This document shows, in pieces, positions 1 to 7,239 of a stretch of DNA of 23,067 nucleotides; positions within the stretch are counted from its first letter, which is position 1, and every line of letters begins with the position of its first letter. Source of the DNA: Leadbetterella sp964423865. Lineage in GTDB: Bacteria; Bacteroidota; Bacteroidia; Cytophagales; Spirosomataceae. A program made the translations under genes and the position numbers. The notes beneath the pieces were generated by a model, which was given only the letters and a program-made list of their open reading frames with translations, did no database searches and was not told the DNA's origin. The DNA lies in the NCBI GenBank assembly GCA_964423865.1, contig CAYRGN010000052.1, forward strand, positions 1 through 23,067. Direction: 5' to 3'.

Positions 1-10
1 GGCAAGGACA

Positions 11-70
11 ATTCGTAATTCGTAATTCGTAATTCGTAATTCGTAATTCGTAATTCGTAATTCGTAATTG
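11..70. repeat. Heptanucleotide tandem array, eight copies of ATTCGTA
   Basis: Eight uninterrupted, identical copies of ATTCGTA run from 11 to 66 and end in ATTG at 67-70. The array lies 4 nt beyond the stop codon of the minus-strand endonuclease-like gene. Read on the plus strand it places TAA in all three frames; on the minus strand it contains no stops. The same unit recurs near 6278-6320 and 15913-15940. Its left boundary is close to the window edge, so the true extent is unknown. Confidence 0.9.
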
Positions 71-74
71 AAAC

Positions 75-1163
75 CTACAAAATCTCATATTCCGCATAAA
101 TCGGATAATGGTCGGAATATTTGTACTGATTCAGGGTCTTGAACGTCACAATGCGGAAGCCTTCCGGATCAAAGAACTGATTGTCTATTCTGAGGAAACT
201 GAGGATTTTACGGTAGGTAAAACCAAAGCCCCGGCCGGCTTCTTCAAAGCCGTTGTGCAGAAGGCGGCGGAGTTTCCCGTAGGCATACCCGTAGGGAAGC
301 TCATTCAGGTCTCCGGCGATGAGTACGGGATAAGGACTCCGGCTGATCCAGGTTTCCAGCACGCCTACCTCATTTCCCCGTTCTGAAAAGCCGTTTTTCA
401 GTTGACTAATCACATTGCGGGTTTCTTGCCGGTTCAGCTTATGGCCCTCATCAAACATGCGGTTCACCCGGATACCCATAGATTTCAACTGGAAATTAAT
501 CACCCGGATAGTATCACCGTTCACCACGATATCCGTGGCCAGTAGCCCGTTATTGTTCGTGGGCCAGTACATTTCTTCTTTATGTACAATGGGATAACGA
601 CTGAACGTGGCCAGTCCGATAGCTCCTCTGCCCCGGTCGTTCCCTTTCTCCGAGTGCATATACACGTAATACCGGTTATCTTTTGCGGTTCTCCGGATGA
701 GGTCCAGTTCAAACGTTTTTTCATCGTTATAGAATTCCTGGAAACATTTAATATCGGCGGTAAGCGTAACGGCCGTCGCTGAAATTCCTTTCAGCGCTTT
801 CCCCGGCACCGTATTGGTATAGTCAGCGTACATGATATTGTAACTAAGGAGGGAAAAGTCTGCTTTAGCGGTCCCGGTTTCCGGCTGGCCGATCTTCAGG
901 GTACGTTCTTTGATAGTCCAGGTCATGAGCAGCAAGGCCAGGGAAAGCAGGGCCTTTACGGAGCGTCCGAGGGTCCACACCACCACAAAAAAGAGGTTTC
1001 CCAATAATACCAGGGGAAAAGAGAGCATAAGAAAGCCACCCAGCCAATGCTGTATGTTCGCAGAAAACACCAACTGGTACACCAGCAGGGAGTACAAAGC
1101 AAACAGGATATTGATCAGAAAGAAAAACTTTCGTACAAAGTCAGCTATCGCGCGTAAAAACAT
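75..1163 (-). CDS. Membrane-anchored endonuclease/exonuclease/phosphatase family protein
   Basis: This 362-residue protein has three predicted membrane spans near the N-terminus (about residues 11-31, 40-66 and 68-84), followed by an endonuclease/exonuclease/phosphatase (EEP) domain from about residue 102. Visible EEP motifs are SYN (N109), the metal-binding glutamate in FQE (E143), GDLN (D285, N287) and SDHYP (D351, H352). The architecture is common in Bacteroidota, where such proteins are usually annotated only as EEP hydrolases; the substrate (DNA, phospholipid or other phosphodiester) cannot be told from sequence. The position usually occupied by a histidine in the NxHL strand reads NFQL (Q225), which may affect activity. 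The gene is divergent from rimP, with 148 nt between them. A weak promoter-like TTAATTTG lies at 1188-1195 on its strand. The start was chosen as the ATG that includes the first hydrophobic span. Confidence 0.85.
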   Translation of the reverse strand: MFLRAIADFVRKFFFLINILFALYSLLVYQLVFSANIQHWLGGFLMLSFPLVLLGNLFFVVVWTLGRSVKALLSLALLLMTWTIKERTLKIGQPETGTAKADFSLLSYNIMYADYTNTVPGKALKGISATAVTLTADIKCFQEFYNDEKTFELDLIRRTAKDNRYYVYMHSEKGNDRGRGAIGLATFSRYPIVHKEEMYWPTNNNGLLATDIVVNGDTIRVINFQLKSMGIRVNRMFDEGHKLNRQETRNVISQLKNGFSERGNEVGVLETWISRSPYPVLIAGDLNELPYGYAYGKLRRLLHNGFEEAGRGFGFTYRKILSFLRIDNQFFDPEGFRIVTFKTLNQYKYSDHYPIYAEYEIL

Positions 1164-1226
1164 CTCTCAGCATCATAGACTATCGTACAAATTAAGCAGG
1201 TTAAATGAATATTTTACACGGAGAGC

Positions 1227-1257
1227 TTAAAAAAATAAAATAAAAGGTGTATTTTTG
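1227..1257 (+). promoter_or_regulatory. Predicted Bacteroidota-type promoter of rimP-nusA-infB
   Basis: TATTTTTG at 1250-1257 matches the Bacteroidota -7 element TAnnTTTG exactly. A weak -33 candidate, TTA at 1227-1229, sits 20 nt upstream, inside an A-rich tract. Transcription would begin near 1264, giving a leader of roughly 48 nt that contains the hairpin at 1280-1297. This is a motif match only. Confidence 0.55.
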
Positions 1258-1279
1258 CATGAAATTTACAAAAGAGCGG

Positions 1280-1302
1280 AGGGGGTGGGAACCTCCTTTT
1301 TT
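1280..1302 (+). promoter_or_regulatory. Terminator-like hairpin in the rimP-nusA-infB leader
   Basis: Bases 1280-1286 can pair with 1291-1297 (seven pairs, one of them G-U), closing a GGGA loop of the GNRA type. A run of T follows to 1302. The hairpin lies between the predicted promoter and the rimP ATG at 1312, so it is shaped like an intrinsic terminator placed in the operon leader. An alternative pairing uses GGAGG 1278-1282 with CCTCC 1292-1296. It could be an attenuator, or a read-through terminator for a short leader RNA. Function is inferred. Confidence 0.5.
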
Positions 1303-1311
1303 GATTAATAC

Positions 1312-1767
1312 ATGTTACTGAGAGAAACTGTTGCCCAACTGGTAGACGAACTGATCGCCGAAACCGACTGCTACGTGGTGGAGATTTCGGTGTCTGACTC
1401 GAAGATCAGGCGCAAAGTGGCGGTGTTCCTGGATTCGGACACAGGCATTACCATTGATCAGTGTACCGCGTTCAGTCGTATATTGGGCAATAGGCTTGAA
1501 GAGGTTATAGAAGAAGCGTTTACGCTGGAGGTATCCTCTCCGGGAGCCGACAGTCCTCTGAAATTTGAGCGCCAGTATGTAAAAAACATCGGGCGCAGCC
1601 TCCGGATCCTGAAAACGGATCAGACGGAAATAAAAGGAAAGTTAACAGAAGTAAATAACGGCGTGGTGGTGATTGAGCCCGAAGCCAAAAAGAAAGTAAA
1701 ACCCGAAGCGGTGACCATTCCTCTCAGCGAGATCCGGGAAGCGAAAGTCATCATTTCATTCAAATAA
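1312..1767 (+). CDS. rimP: Ribosome maturation factor RimP
   Basis: RimP binds the small ribosomal subunit in the cytoplasm and assists late 30S maturation. The 151-residue product has the usual family length and two-domain layout. It has an N-terminal alpha/beta domain with the signature SSPG at residues 75-78 followed by SPL, then a C-terminal SH3-like beta domain with KGKL-type strands around residues 105-150. It is the first gene of the classic rimP-nusA-infB cluster, 14 nt upstream of nusA, which strongly supports the assignment. The ATG at 1312 follows the leader hairpin by about 10 nt. No strong Shine-Dalgarno sequence is present, as is usual in this phylum. Confidence 0.96.
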   Translation: MLLRETVAQLVDELIAETDCYVVEISVSDSKIRRKVAVFLDSDTGITIDQCTAFSRILGNRLEEVIEEAFTLEVSSPGADSPLKFERQYVKNIGRSLRILKTDQTEIKGKLTEVNNGVVVIEPEAKKKVKPEAVTIPLSEIREAKVIISFK

Positions 1768-1781
1768 AACGAAAAACACGT

Positions 1782-3026
1782 ATGTCAAGTGGAGATTTAA
1801 TTGAATCGTTTGCGGAGTTTGCACGAGAAAAGAACATAGACCGGCCTACCATGATCGCGATTCTGGAAGATGTACTCCGGACGATGATCCGTAAAGCTTA
1901 CGGTGAAGATCATAACTTTGATATTATCCTGAACCCGGAAAGCGGTGACCTTGAAATGTGGCGGAAGAGAGAGATTGTGGACGATAACTCGGAAGACATC
2001 TGGGATCACGACAAAATTCCGCTGTCGGAAGCCCAAAAGATTGAGCCTGATTTTGAGATCGGCGAAGAGGTGGCAGAATCCGTGAAAATCGAAGACTTCG
2101 GCAGGAGGATCGTTCAGACCGCCCGCCAGACCCTGATACAGAAGGTGAAAGACCTGGAAAAGGAAATGCTGTATGATCAGTACAAAGACCAGGTGGGTGA
2201 GCTGGTGACGGTAGAGGTATACCAGATACTGAGCCGGGAGGTGATCTGCATGGATGAGGAGGGCAACGAGCTGTCTTTACCCAAAGGCGAGCAGATCCCG
2301 AAAGACCGGTTCAAGAAAGGTTCCAGCCTCCGGGCCATCATTCATAAGGTGGAAATCCATAACGGAAATCCCAAGCTTACCCTCTCCAGAACCTCCCCGG
2401 TTTTCCTGGAAAGATTGTTTGAGCTGGAGATTCCCGAGATCCAGGATGGAATTATTTCTATCCGTAAAATTGTTAGAGAACCGGGAGAAAGGGCTAAAGT
2501 GGCCGTGGAGTCATTTGATGACAGAATTGACCCTGTCGGAGCATGTGTGGGGATGAAGGGGTCCCGTATTCACTCGATCGTGCGTGAGCTGGAGAATGAA
2601 AATATTGATGTGATCCAATGGACAGACAATATCAACCTGCTGATATCCAGAGCGCTTAGCCCTGCGAAAATCAGCAACGTCAGATTAGATGAAGCCTCTG
2701 AAAGGGTGTCGGTATTTTTGAAACCTGACCAGGTTTCTCTGGCTATCGGTAAAGGCGGACTGAACATCAAGCTGGCCAGTAAACTTATAGGACTGGAAAT
2801 AGATGTTTTCAGAGATATTGACGGTGTTGTTGAAGAGGAAGACGTGGACCTGATGGAATTCTCGGATGAAATAGAAGAGTGGATACTTCTCGAATTCCGG
2901 AAGATCGGTCTGGATACCGCTAAATCGGTTCTGAATGTACCGAAAGATGACCTTGTGAGGAGAACGCCGCTGGAAGAAGAGACCATCAGTGAAGTATTCG
3001 AGATCCTGAAAAGGGAATTTGAGTAA
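1782..3026 (+). CDS. nusA: Transcription termination/antitermination factor NusA
   Basis: NusA binds RNA polymerase and nascent RNA, modulating pausing, intrinsic termination and antitermination. The 414-residue protein shows an N-terminal polymerase-binding domain (about 1-130), an S1-like domain (about 135-203) and two KH domains with loops GMKG (257-260) and GKGG (323-326). A short C-terminal helical tail follows (about 360-414). It lacks the long pair of acidic repeats found at the C-terminus of enterobacterial NusA, which is normal for Bacteroidota. It sits between rimP and infB; the 61-nt gap to infB shows no clear terminator, so the three genes are probably co-transcribed. In enterobacteria NusA controls its own operon, which makes the terminator-like hairpin in the operon leader interesting. 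Confidence 0.97.
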   Translation: MSSGDLIESFAEFAREKNIDRPTMIAILEDVLRTMIRKAYGEDHNFDIILNPESGDLEMWRKREIVDDNSEDIWDHDKIPLSEAQKIEPDFEIGEEVAESVKIEDFGRRIVQTARQTLIQKVKDLEKEMLYDQYKDQVGELVTVEVYQILSREVICMDEEGNELSLPKGEQIPKDRFKKGSSLRAIIHKVEIHNGNPKLTLSRTSPVFLERLFELEIPEIQDGIISIRKIVREPGERAKVAVESFDDRIDPVGACVGMKGSRIHSIVRELENENIDVIQWTDNINLLISRALSPAKISNVRLDEASERVSVFLKPDQVSLAIGKGGLNIKLASKLIGLEIDVFRDIDGVVEEEDVDLMEFSDEIEEWILLEFRKIGLDTAKSVLNVPKDDLVRRTPLEEETISEVFEILKREFE

Positions 3027-3087
3027 GAAAACACGGGCTGAGTCCGCACAAAAAACGATAACTATTTAAAATTATTCAGAAAAATAT

Positions 3088-5922
3088 ATGGCAGAAGAAA
3101 AAATGATGCGACTTAGCCAGGCAGCTAAAAGACTGAATGTGGGTATAGCCAAAGTAATTGAGATTTTAGGCTCTGCAGGGCATCGTATTGACAATAATCC
3201 TAACGCCAAACTTGCATTTGACCAGCTGGAGATACTGGCCCGGGAACTGGATTCTCCCGAGCTTTTAGGTGACGCCCCTGCTCCGGCAAGTGAGCCACGG
3301 GAGCCCGAAAAAGGCGACTCCGACATCCTGTATTTCCGGGAAGAACCCAAAGTGGAGCCCGCGCCGGAGCCCGAAGTGGTGAAGATAGAAACCACCCTTA
3401 GCGGCCCTAAAGTGCTGGGAAAAATTGACCTTAATGCCCGCGGAGAGGTTAAAATTCAGCCCGTAGAGGAAGAAAAGCCGGTGGCAGAAGAACCTGCCGC
3501 AAAACCTGAAGTGGTGTCCGAACCTGTAGTAGAAGAAGCGCCCCAGGTAGAAGAACCGGTGGTGGCTCCTGAACCCGAGGTGAAAGCTCCGGAAGTAAAA
3601 GCGGAAGAGCCGGTGGCGGCTCCGGAACCGCCCGAGGTGAAAGCCCCGGTAGTGAAACCGGAAGTACCGAAAAAGCCGGAACCTCCCAAGGAATCGGAAC
3701 TGATCAAAGCCCAGGGCGATAAGCTGCAAGGCCTGGTGGTATTGGGTAAAATTCAACTGCCGGTGGAGAAAAAGCCCTCCAAAGAAGATCAAAAACAAAA
3801 ACGGAAGAGAAAGCGTGTTATCGTAGGCGGAGAAAAAGTGGGAGACACCTCATCGAAATCCACTTTTGAGAACTTCAAAGCGAAAGGCGATCAACCTGCC
3901 CGCCCGGCTACTGCTCCTTCGAAAGACAATAAATTTACGAACGACAAACCTTCTTCCAAAGGAGGAGGAGGTAAGAAAGATAAGCGGGAAAGAAGGGAAT
4001 TTGTCTCCGACAGCGCGGTGAAAGACAGCCTGAAGAGTACGCTTTCCCGGATGCAGACCAAAGGAAACGACTTTGGTGCCAAGTACCGGAAAGAAAAACG
4101 CCGGAGCCGGGCGGAAGCCCAGGACGCCCAGGATCAACGCGACCTGGAGGAAAGCGGCATCCTGAGAGTAACGGAATATGTTTCCGCCTCTGAACTGGCT
4201 TCCCTGATGAACGTGTCGGTGAACGAAGTCATTGCTACCTGTATGCGGATGGGCGTGTTTGCGTCTATCAACCAGCGCCTCGACGCCGAAACCATACAGA
4301 TGATAGCGCTGGAATTTAATTATGAGGTAGAATTCATATCGGCAGAAGAAGAAGTTTCTTTTGATGCCCACCAGGAAGCAGACGCGGAGGAAGACCTGGA
4401 ACCGCGGGCGCCTATCGTGACCATCATGGGACACGTAGACCACGGTAAAACCTCCCTGCTCGACTATATCCGGAGAGCGAAAGTGGCTTCGGGCGAGGCC
4501 GGCGGAATTACACAGCACATTGGTGCGTATTCCGTAAGCATCAAAGAAGGGCCAAACAAAGGGAAATCGATTACCTTCCTGGATACGCCTGGTCACGAAG
4601 CCTTTACAGCCATGCGGGCAAGGGGCGCCAAGGTGACCGACGTGGTGATTATTGTAATCTCGGCAGACGACAGCGTGATGCCCCAGACGCGGGAGGCCAT
4701 TAACCATGCCCAGAACGCAGGCGTACCTATTGTATTCGCCCTGAACAAAATCGACAAACCGAATGCGAATCCCGATAAGATACGGGAAGACCTTTCCAAA
4801 GAAAATATCCTGGTAGAAAGCTGGGGCGGTAAATTCCAGGAGCAGGAAGTATCTGCAAAATCCGGGATCGGGGTGGATGACCTCCTCGACAAAGTATTGC
4901 TGGAGGCCGAATTGCTGGAACTGAAGGCCAATCCGAACCGGAATTCTTCAGGTACGGTTATTGAAGCCTCCCTTGACAAAGGCCGGGGGTATGTATCGAC
5001 CATCCTGGTAGAAAACGGAACGCTGAAAGTGGGCGATATCCTGCTGGCAGGCCAGTACTTCGGGCGGGTGAGAGCCATGGTAGACGATATCGGCGAACGC
5101 ATCAAGGAAGCAGGACCTTCCATTCCGGTGCAAATACTCGGTCTGCCGGGCGCCCCCCAGGCGGGAGACAAGTTCAACGTGATGGATACCGAGCGTGAAG
5201 CGCGGGAGATTGCCAACAAACGGGAACAGCTGAACCGGGAAATGAGCATTCGTGCCAAGAAACATATTACCCTGGACGAGATCGGCAGGAGAAAAGCCAT
5301 CGGTACTTTCAAGGAACTCAACGTTATCATCAAGGGAGACGTAGACGGCTCGGTAGAAGCCCTGGCCGACTCCCTGCTGAAACTGTCGACCGCCGAGGTA
5401 CAGGTCAACATTATCCACAAAGGCGTAGGTCAGATCTCCGAATCCGACGTAACCCTGGCTTCGGCCGCGGATGCCATTGTGGTGGGCTTCCAGGTGAGAC
5501 CTTCCAACAACGCAAAGCGTATTGCGGAGAACGAGCAAATCGAAATCCGTTTGTACTCCATCATCTACGACGCCATCGGTGAAATCAAAGATGCCATGGA
5601 AGGACTCCTCGCGCCGAAAGAAGAAGAAGTGGTGACCGGTAACATTGAGGTACGTGAAATCTTCAAAATCAGCAAAGTGGGTACCATTGCGGGTAGCTAT
5701 GTAACCGACGGTTACGTGAAGCGGAACAACAAAGTACGTGTCGTCCGTGAAGGTATCGTACTCCACGAGGGCGACATCTCCCAGCTGAAACGCTTCAAAG
5801 ACGACGTAGCAGAGGTTAAAGCCGGCTACGAATGCGGTATCAGCATCCACAAATTCAATGATATCCAGATAGGTGACATCATTGAGAGCTTCGAGATACG
5901 TGAGCTGAAGCGGACGCTGTGA
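3088..5922 (+). CDS. infB: Translation initiation factor IF-2
   Basis: IF-2 is the GTPase that delivers initiator fMet-tRNA to the 30S subunit and promotes subunit joining. The 944-residue product begins with an IF2_N helical module (about 6-52). A long Pro/Glu/Val/Lys-rich, probably disordered linker follows (about 70-260), then a basic segment and a second IF2_N-like module (about 352-416). The GTPase domain has G1 GHVDHGKT (448-455), G3 DTPGHE (499-504) and G4 NKID (553-556). The C-terminal half carries the beta-barrel and IF-2 C2 domains. The linker contains imperfect repeats built on VKAPEV and VAAPEP; such linkers vary in length between relatives. The ATG at 3088 is followed by an internal MM at residues 6-7 that could also initiate. 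The stop codon lies 5 nt before a heptamer array. Confidence 0.97.
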   Translation: MAEEKMMRLSQAAKRLNVGIAKVIEILGSAGHRIDNNPNAKLAFDQLEILARELDSPELLGDAPAPASEPREPEKGDSDILYFREEPKVEPAPEPEVVKIETTLSGPKVLGKIDLNARGEVKIQPVEEEKPVAEEPAAKPEVVSEPVVEEAPQVEEPVVAPEPEVKAPEVKAEEPVAAPEPPEVKAPVVKPEVPKKPEPPKESELIKAQGDKLQGLVVLGKIQLPVEKKPSKEDQKQKRKRKRVIVGGEKVGDTSSKSTFENFKAKGDQPARPATAPSKDNKFTNDKPSSKGGGGKKDKRERREFVSDSAVKDSLKSTLSRMQTKGNDFGAKYRKEKRRSRAEAQDAQDQRDLEESGILRVTEYVSASELASLMNVSVNEVIATCMRMGVFASINQRLDAETIQMIALEFNYEVEFISAEEEVSFDAHQEADAEEDLEPRAPIVTIMGHVDHGKTSLLDYIRRAKVASGEAGGITQHIGAYSVSIKEGPNKGKSITFLDTPGHEAFTAMRARGAKVTDVVIIVISADDSVMPQTREAINHAQNAGVPIVFALNKIDKPNANPDKIREDLSKENILVESWGGKFQEQEVSAKSGIGVDDLLDKVLLEAELLELKANPNRNSSGTVIEASLDKGRGYVSTILVENGTLKVGDILLAGQYFGRVRAMVDDIGERIKEAGPSIPVQILGLPGAPQAGDKFNVMDTEREAREIANKREQLNREMSIRAKKHITLDEIGRRKAIGTFKELNVIIKGDVDGSVEALADSLLKLSTAEVQVNIIHKGVGQISESDVTLASAADAIVVGFQVRPSNNAKRIAENEQIEIRLYSIIYDAIGEIKDAMEGLLAPKEEEVVTGNIEVREIFKISKVGTIAGSYVTDGYVKRNNKVRVVREGIVLHEGDISQLKRFKDDVAEVKAGYECGISIHKFNDIQIGDIIESFEIRELKRTL

Positions 5923-5926
5923 GGAG

Positions 5927-5992
5927 GAGTAGTGAGTTATGAGTAGTGAGTTATGAGTAGTGAGTAGTGAGTAGTGAGTAGTGAGTAGTGAG
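5927..5992. repeat. Heptanucleotide array, GAGTAGT/GAGTTAT units
   Basis: Nine contiguous 7-nt units occupy 5927-5989: GAGTAGT, GAGTTAT, GAGTAGT, GAGTTAT and then five GAGTAGT. A degenerate unit beginning GAGTTGG then merges into the 38-nt repeat at 5993. The array begins 5 nt after the infB stop codon. Because 7 is not a multiple of 3, the plus strand presents TAG and TGA in every frame, while the minus strand is stop-free. Confidence 0.9.
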
Positions 5993-6243
5993 TTGGATGG
6001 ACCAAAATATCCCGTAGGGATTACATATCGNNNNNNNNNNNNNNNNNNNNNNNNNNNNNNNNNNNNNNNNNNNNNNNNNNNNNNNNNNNNNNNNNNNNNN
6101 NNNNNNNNNNNNNNNNNNNNNNNNNNNNNNTTGGATGGACCAAAATATCCCGTAGGGATTACATATCGGTAGAGTAGTAGTGAGTTCCGAGTAGTGAGTA
6201 GTGAGTTGGATGGACCAAAATATCCCGTAGGGATTACATATCG
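5993..6243. repeat. Three visible copies of a 38-nt palindromic-core repeat flanking a gap
   Basis: Identical 38-nt copies lie at 5993-6030, 6131-6168 and 6206-6243. Each starts TTGGATGGACC and ends ACATATCG. The core ATCCC-GTA-GGGAT can form a short hairpin. The last two copies start 75 nt apart and are separated by heptamer-type sequence (GAGTAGT, GAGTTCC). The first copy ends exactly at the assembly gap and the second begins exactly after it. Repeats with this type of core resemble intergenic repeats I recall from other Bacteroidota, but I cannot verify a match here. Confidence 0.9.
6031..6130. other. Assembly gap of exactly 100 N
   Basis: One hundred consecutive N bases are present, a typical placeholder length, so the true distance is unknown. 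Both edges of the gap are copies of the same 38-nt repeat. The assembly therefore most likely broke in a longer tandem array. Any reading frame crossing this stretch is artificial. Confidence 0.98.
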
Positions 6244-6333
6244 GTAGAGTAGTAGTGAGTAGTGAGTAGTGAGTCCTCGTAATTCGTAATTCGTAATTGA
6301 TATCTCGTAATTCGTAATTGATATCTCGAGTAG
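6244..6333. repeat. Mixed heptamer arrays GAGTAGT and AATTCGT
   Basis: GAGTAGT-type units continue to about 6274. An AATTCGT-type array follows, in which a 21-nt segment beginning CTCGTAATTCG and ending TTGATAT is repeated in tandem (the clear second copy is 6304-6324). GAGTAGT sequence then resumes at 6328. Both heptamer families are therefore directly joined here, both in the same orientation as elsewhere in the window. Confidence 0.85.
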
Positions 6334-6400
6334 TGAGCTATGAGTTGTTGGGAGACGCACCATTTAGCGTTCTCTTCAGGTTCATAGCTCATTGCTTTTT
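6334..6400 (+). terminator. Possible nested-hairpin terminator after infB and the repeat island
   Basis: TGAGCTATGA (6334-6343) is perfectly complementary to TCATAGCTCA (6382-6391). The enclosed loop can form a second stem, GAGACGC with GCG-T-TCTC. Five T residues follow at 6396-6400. This could end transcription of the rimP-nusA-infB unit after it has crossed the repeats. The large loop makes it less convincing than a compact intrinsic terminator. Confidence 0.35.
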
Positions 6401-6465
6401 CCTCCCACCTGAAACAACTTAAAATACCGCTTTTTGGTAAGCCACTTATCTCGTATATTTATCCC

Positions 6466-7107
6466 ATGAATATTACCGATGCTGCGGCAGAGGCCTACTG
6501 CCTTACCCATACTTCTCCGGAATCTGAAGCGCTGGCGAAAATCAATCGCGATACGCACGCCAACCTTCTGAAGCCGCGGATGCTTTCGGGCCATTTTCAG
6601 GGCCGGCTGCTGTCGCTTATTTCCAAACTTGTACGCCCCCGGAATATCCTGGAAATCGGGACGTATACAGGGTATTCTGCGCTCTGCCTGGCGGAGGGTT
6701 TGCAGGCAGGCGGGAAGCTGTATACGCTGGAGGCGGATGAAGAGCTGGAAGACAGAATACGCCGAAATGTGGAGATGGCAGGGAAAACCGCTTCTATTGA
6801 AGTAATTATTGGACAGGCATTAGAGATAATTCCCACTTTAGATATTAACTTTGACCTGGTTTTTATTGATGCAGATAAATTGAATTATCTGAATTATTAT
6901 CAACTGGTGATCGAAAAACTGAATGTGGGCGGCATTATCCTTACCGATAATGTGCTGTGGTCAGGGAAAGTGTACGACGAGTCAAAGCAAGACGCGACCA
7001 CCCGGCTGCTCAGGGAGTTTAACGACTACCTGGCACATGATGACAGAACAGAAAAAGTGCTTTTACCTGTGCGAGACGGCTTGTTCGTTTCGCTGAAAAT
7101 TAAATAG
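6466..7107 (+). CDS. SAM-dependent O-methyltransferase (catechol-O-methyltransferase-like)
   Basis: The 213-residue protein is a class I S-adenosylmethionine-dependent methyltransferase of the cation-dependent O-methyltransferase family (caffeoyl-CoA/catechol type). The SAM-binding motif I reads LEIGTYTGYSA (62-72). An acidic residue follows strand 2 (E89), and the metal/substrate site residues appear as FIDADK (D135) and TDNVLWSG (D161, N162). Full length is normal for the family. The substrate is unknown; Bacteroidota members are usually annotated only to family level. The ATG at 6466 has a TATATTTA sequence at 6454-6461 that resembles the phylum's -7 promoter element, with TTG at 6434-6436 upstream, so the mRNA could have almost no leader. 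The gene is separated from infB by the repeat island and is probably a unit of its own. Confidence 0.93.
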   Translation: MNITDAAAEAYCLTHTSPESEALAKINRDTHANLLKPRMLSGHFQGRLLSLISKLVRPRNILEIGTYTGYSALCLAEGLQAGGKLYTLEADEELEDRIRRNVEMAGKTASIEVIIGQALEIIPTLDINFDLVFIDADKLNYLNYYQLVIEKLNVGGIILTDNVLWSGKVYDESKQDATTRLLREFNDYLAHDDRTEKVLLPVRDGLFVSLKIK

Positions 7108-7180
7108 CTATCAGAAAACTGGCTCAGCAACCGACGGCCAGGCGCCATGAATAGATCGCAGCGTGGCGTCTGGCTGATAG
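7108..7180 (+). repeat. Complex inverted repeat between the methyltransferase and transglycosylase genes
   Basis: It starts directly after the methyltransferase stop codon. CTATCA (7108-7113) pairs with TGATAG (7175-7180), and GCCAGGCGCCA (7137-7147) pairs with TGGCGTCTGGC (7164-7174) with one G-U pair. An upstream CTGGC (7119-7123) can compete for GCCAG (7137-7141), so two folds exclude each other. No T-run follows, so it is not a standard terminator. A second small GC-rich hairpin (GGGCGG 7207-7212 with CCGCCC 7217-7222) lies just before the next gene. Confidence 0.5.
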
Positions 7181-7239
7181 TTTACTGCTGAAAGCGGTTC
7201 GCCGCGGGGCGGCCTCCCGCCCGGCTAAATTTTATACAC

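Noticed and set aside
3265..3798. Minus-strand frame rich in Phe, Arg, His and Gly repeats
   Set aside because: Artefact of the repetitive Pro/Glu/Lys linker codons of infB read backwards.
5993..6243. CRISPR-like regular spacing of an identical 38-nt repeat
   Set aside because: Sequence between copies is low-complexity heptamer repeat rather than unique spacers, copies flank a gap, and no cas genes are present.
4948..6363. Long minus-strand open frame opposite infB, running through the gap
   Set aside because: It crosses 100 N, and its upstream part is translated heptamer repeat (which lacks stops on this strand); the rest is antisense to the infB GTPase-to-C-terminal coding region.
7108..7239. 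Known riboswitch upstream of the transglycosylase
   Set aside because: The inverted repeats do not match any riboswitch consensus I know, and no ligand logic fits the downstream gene.
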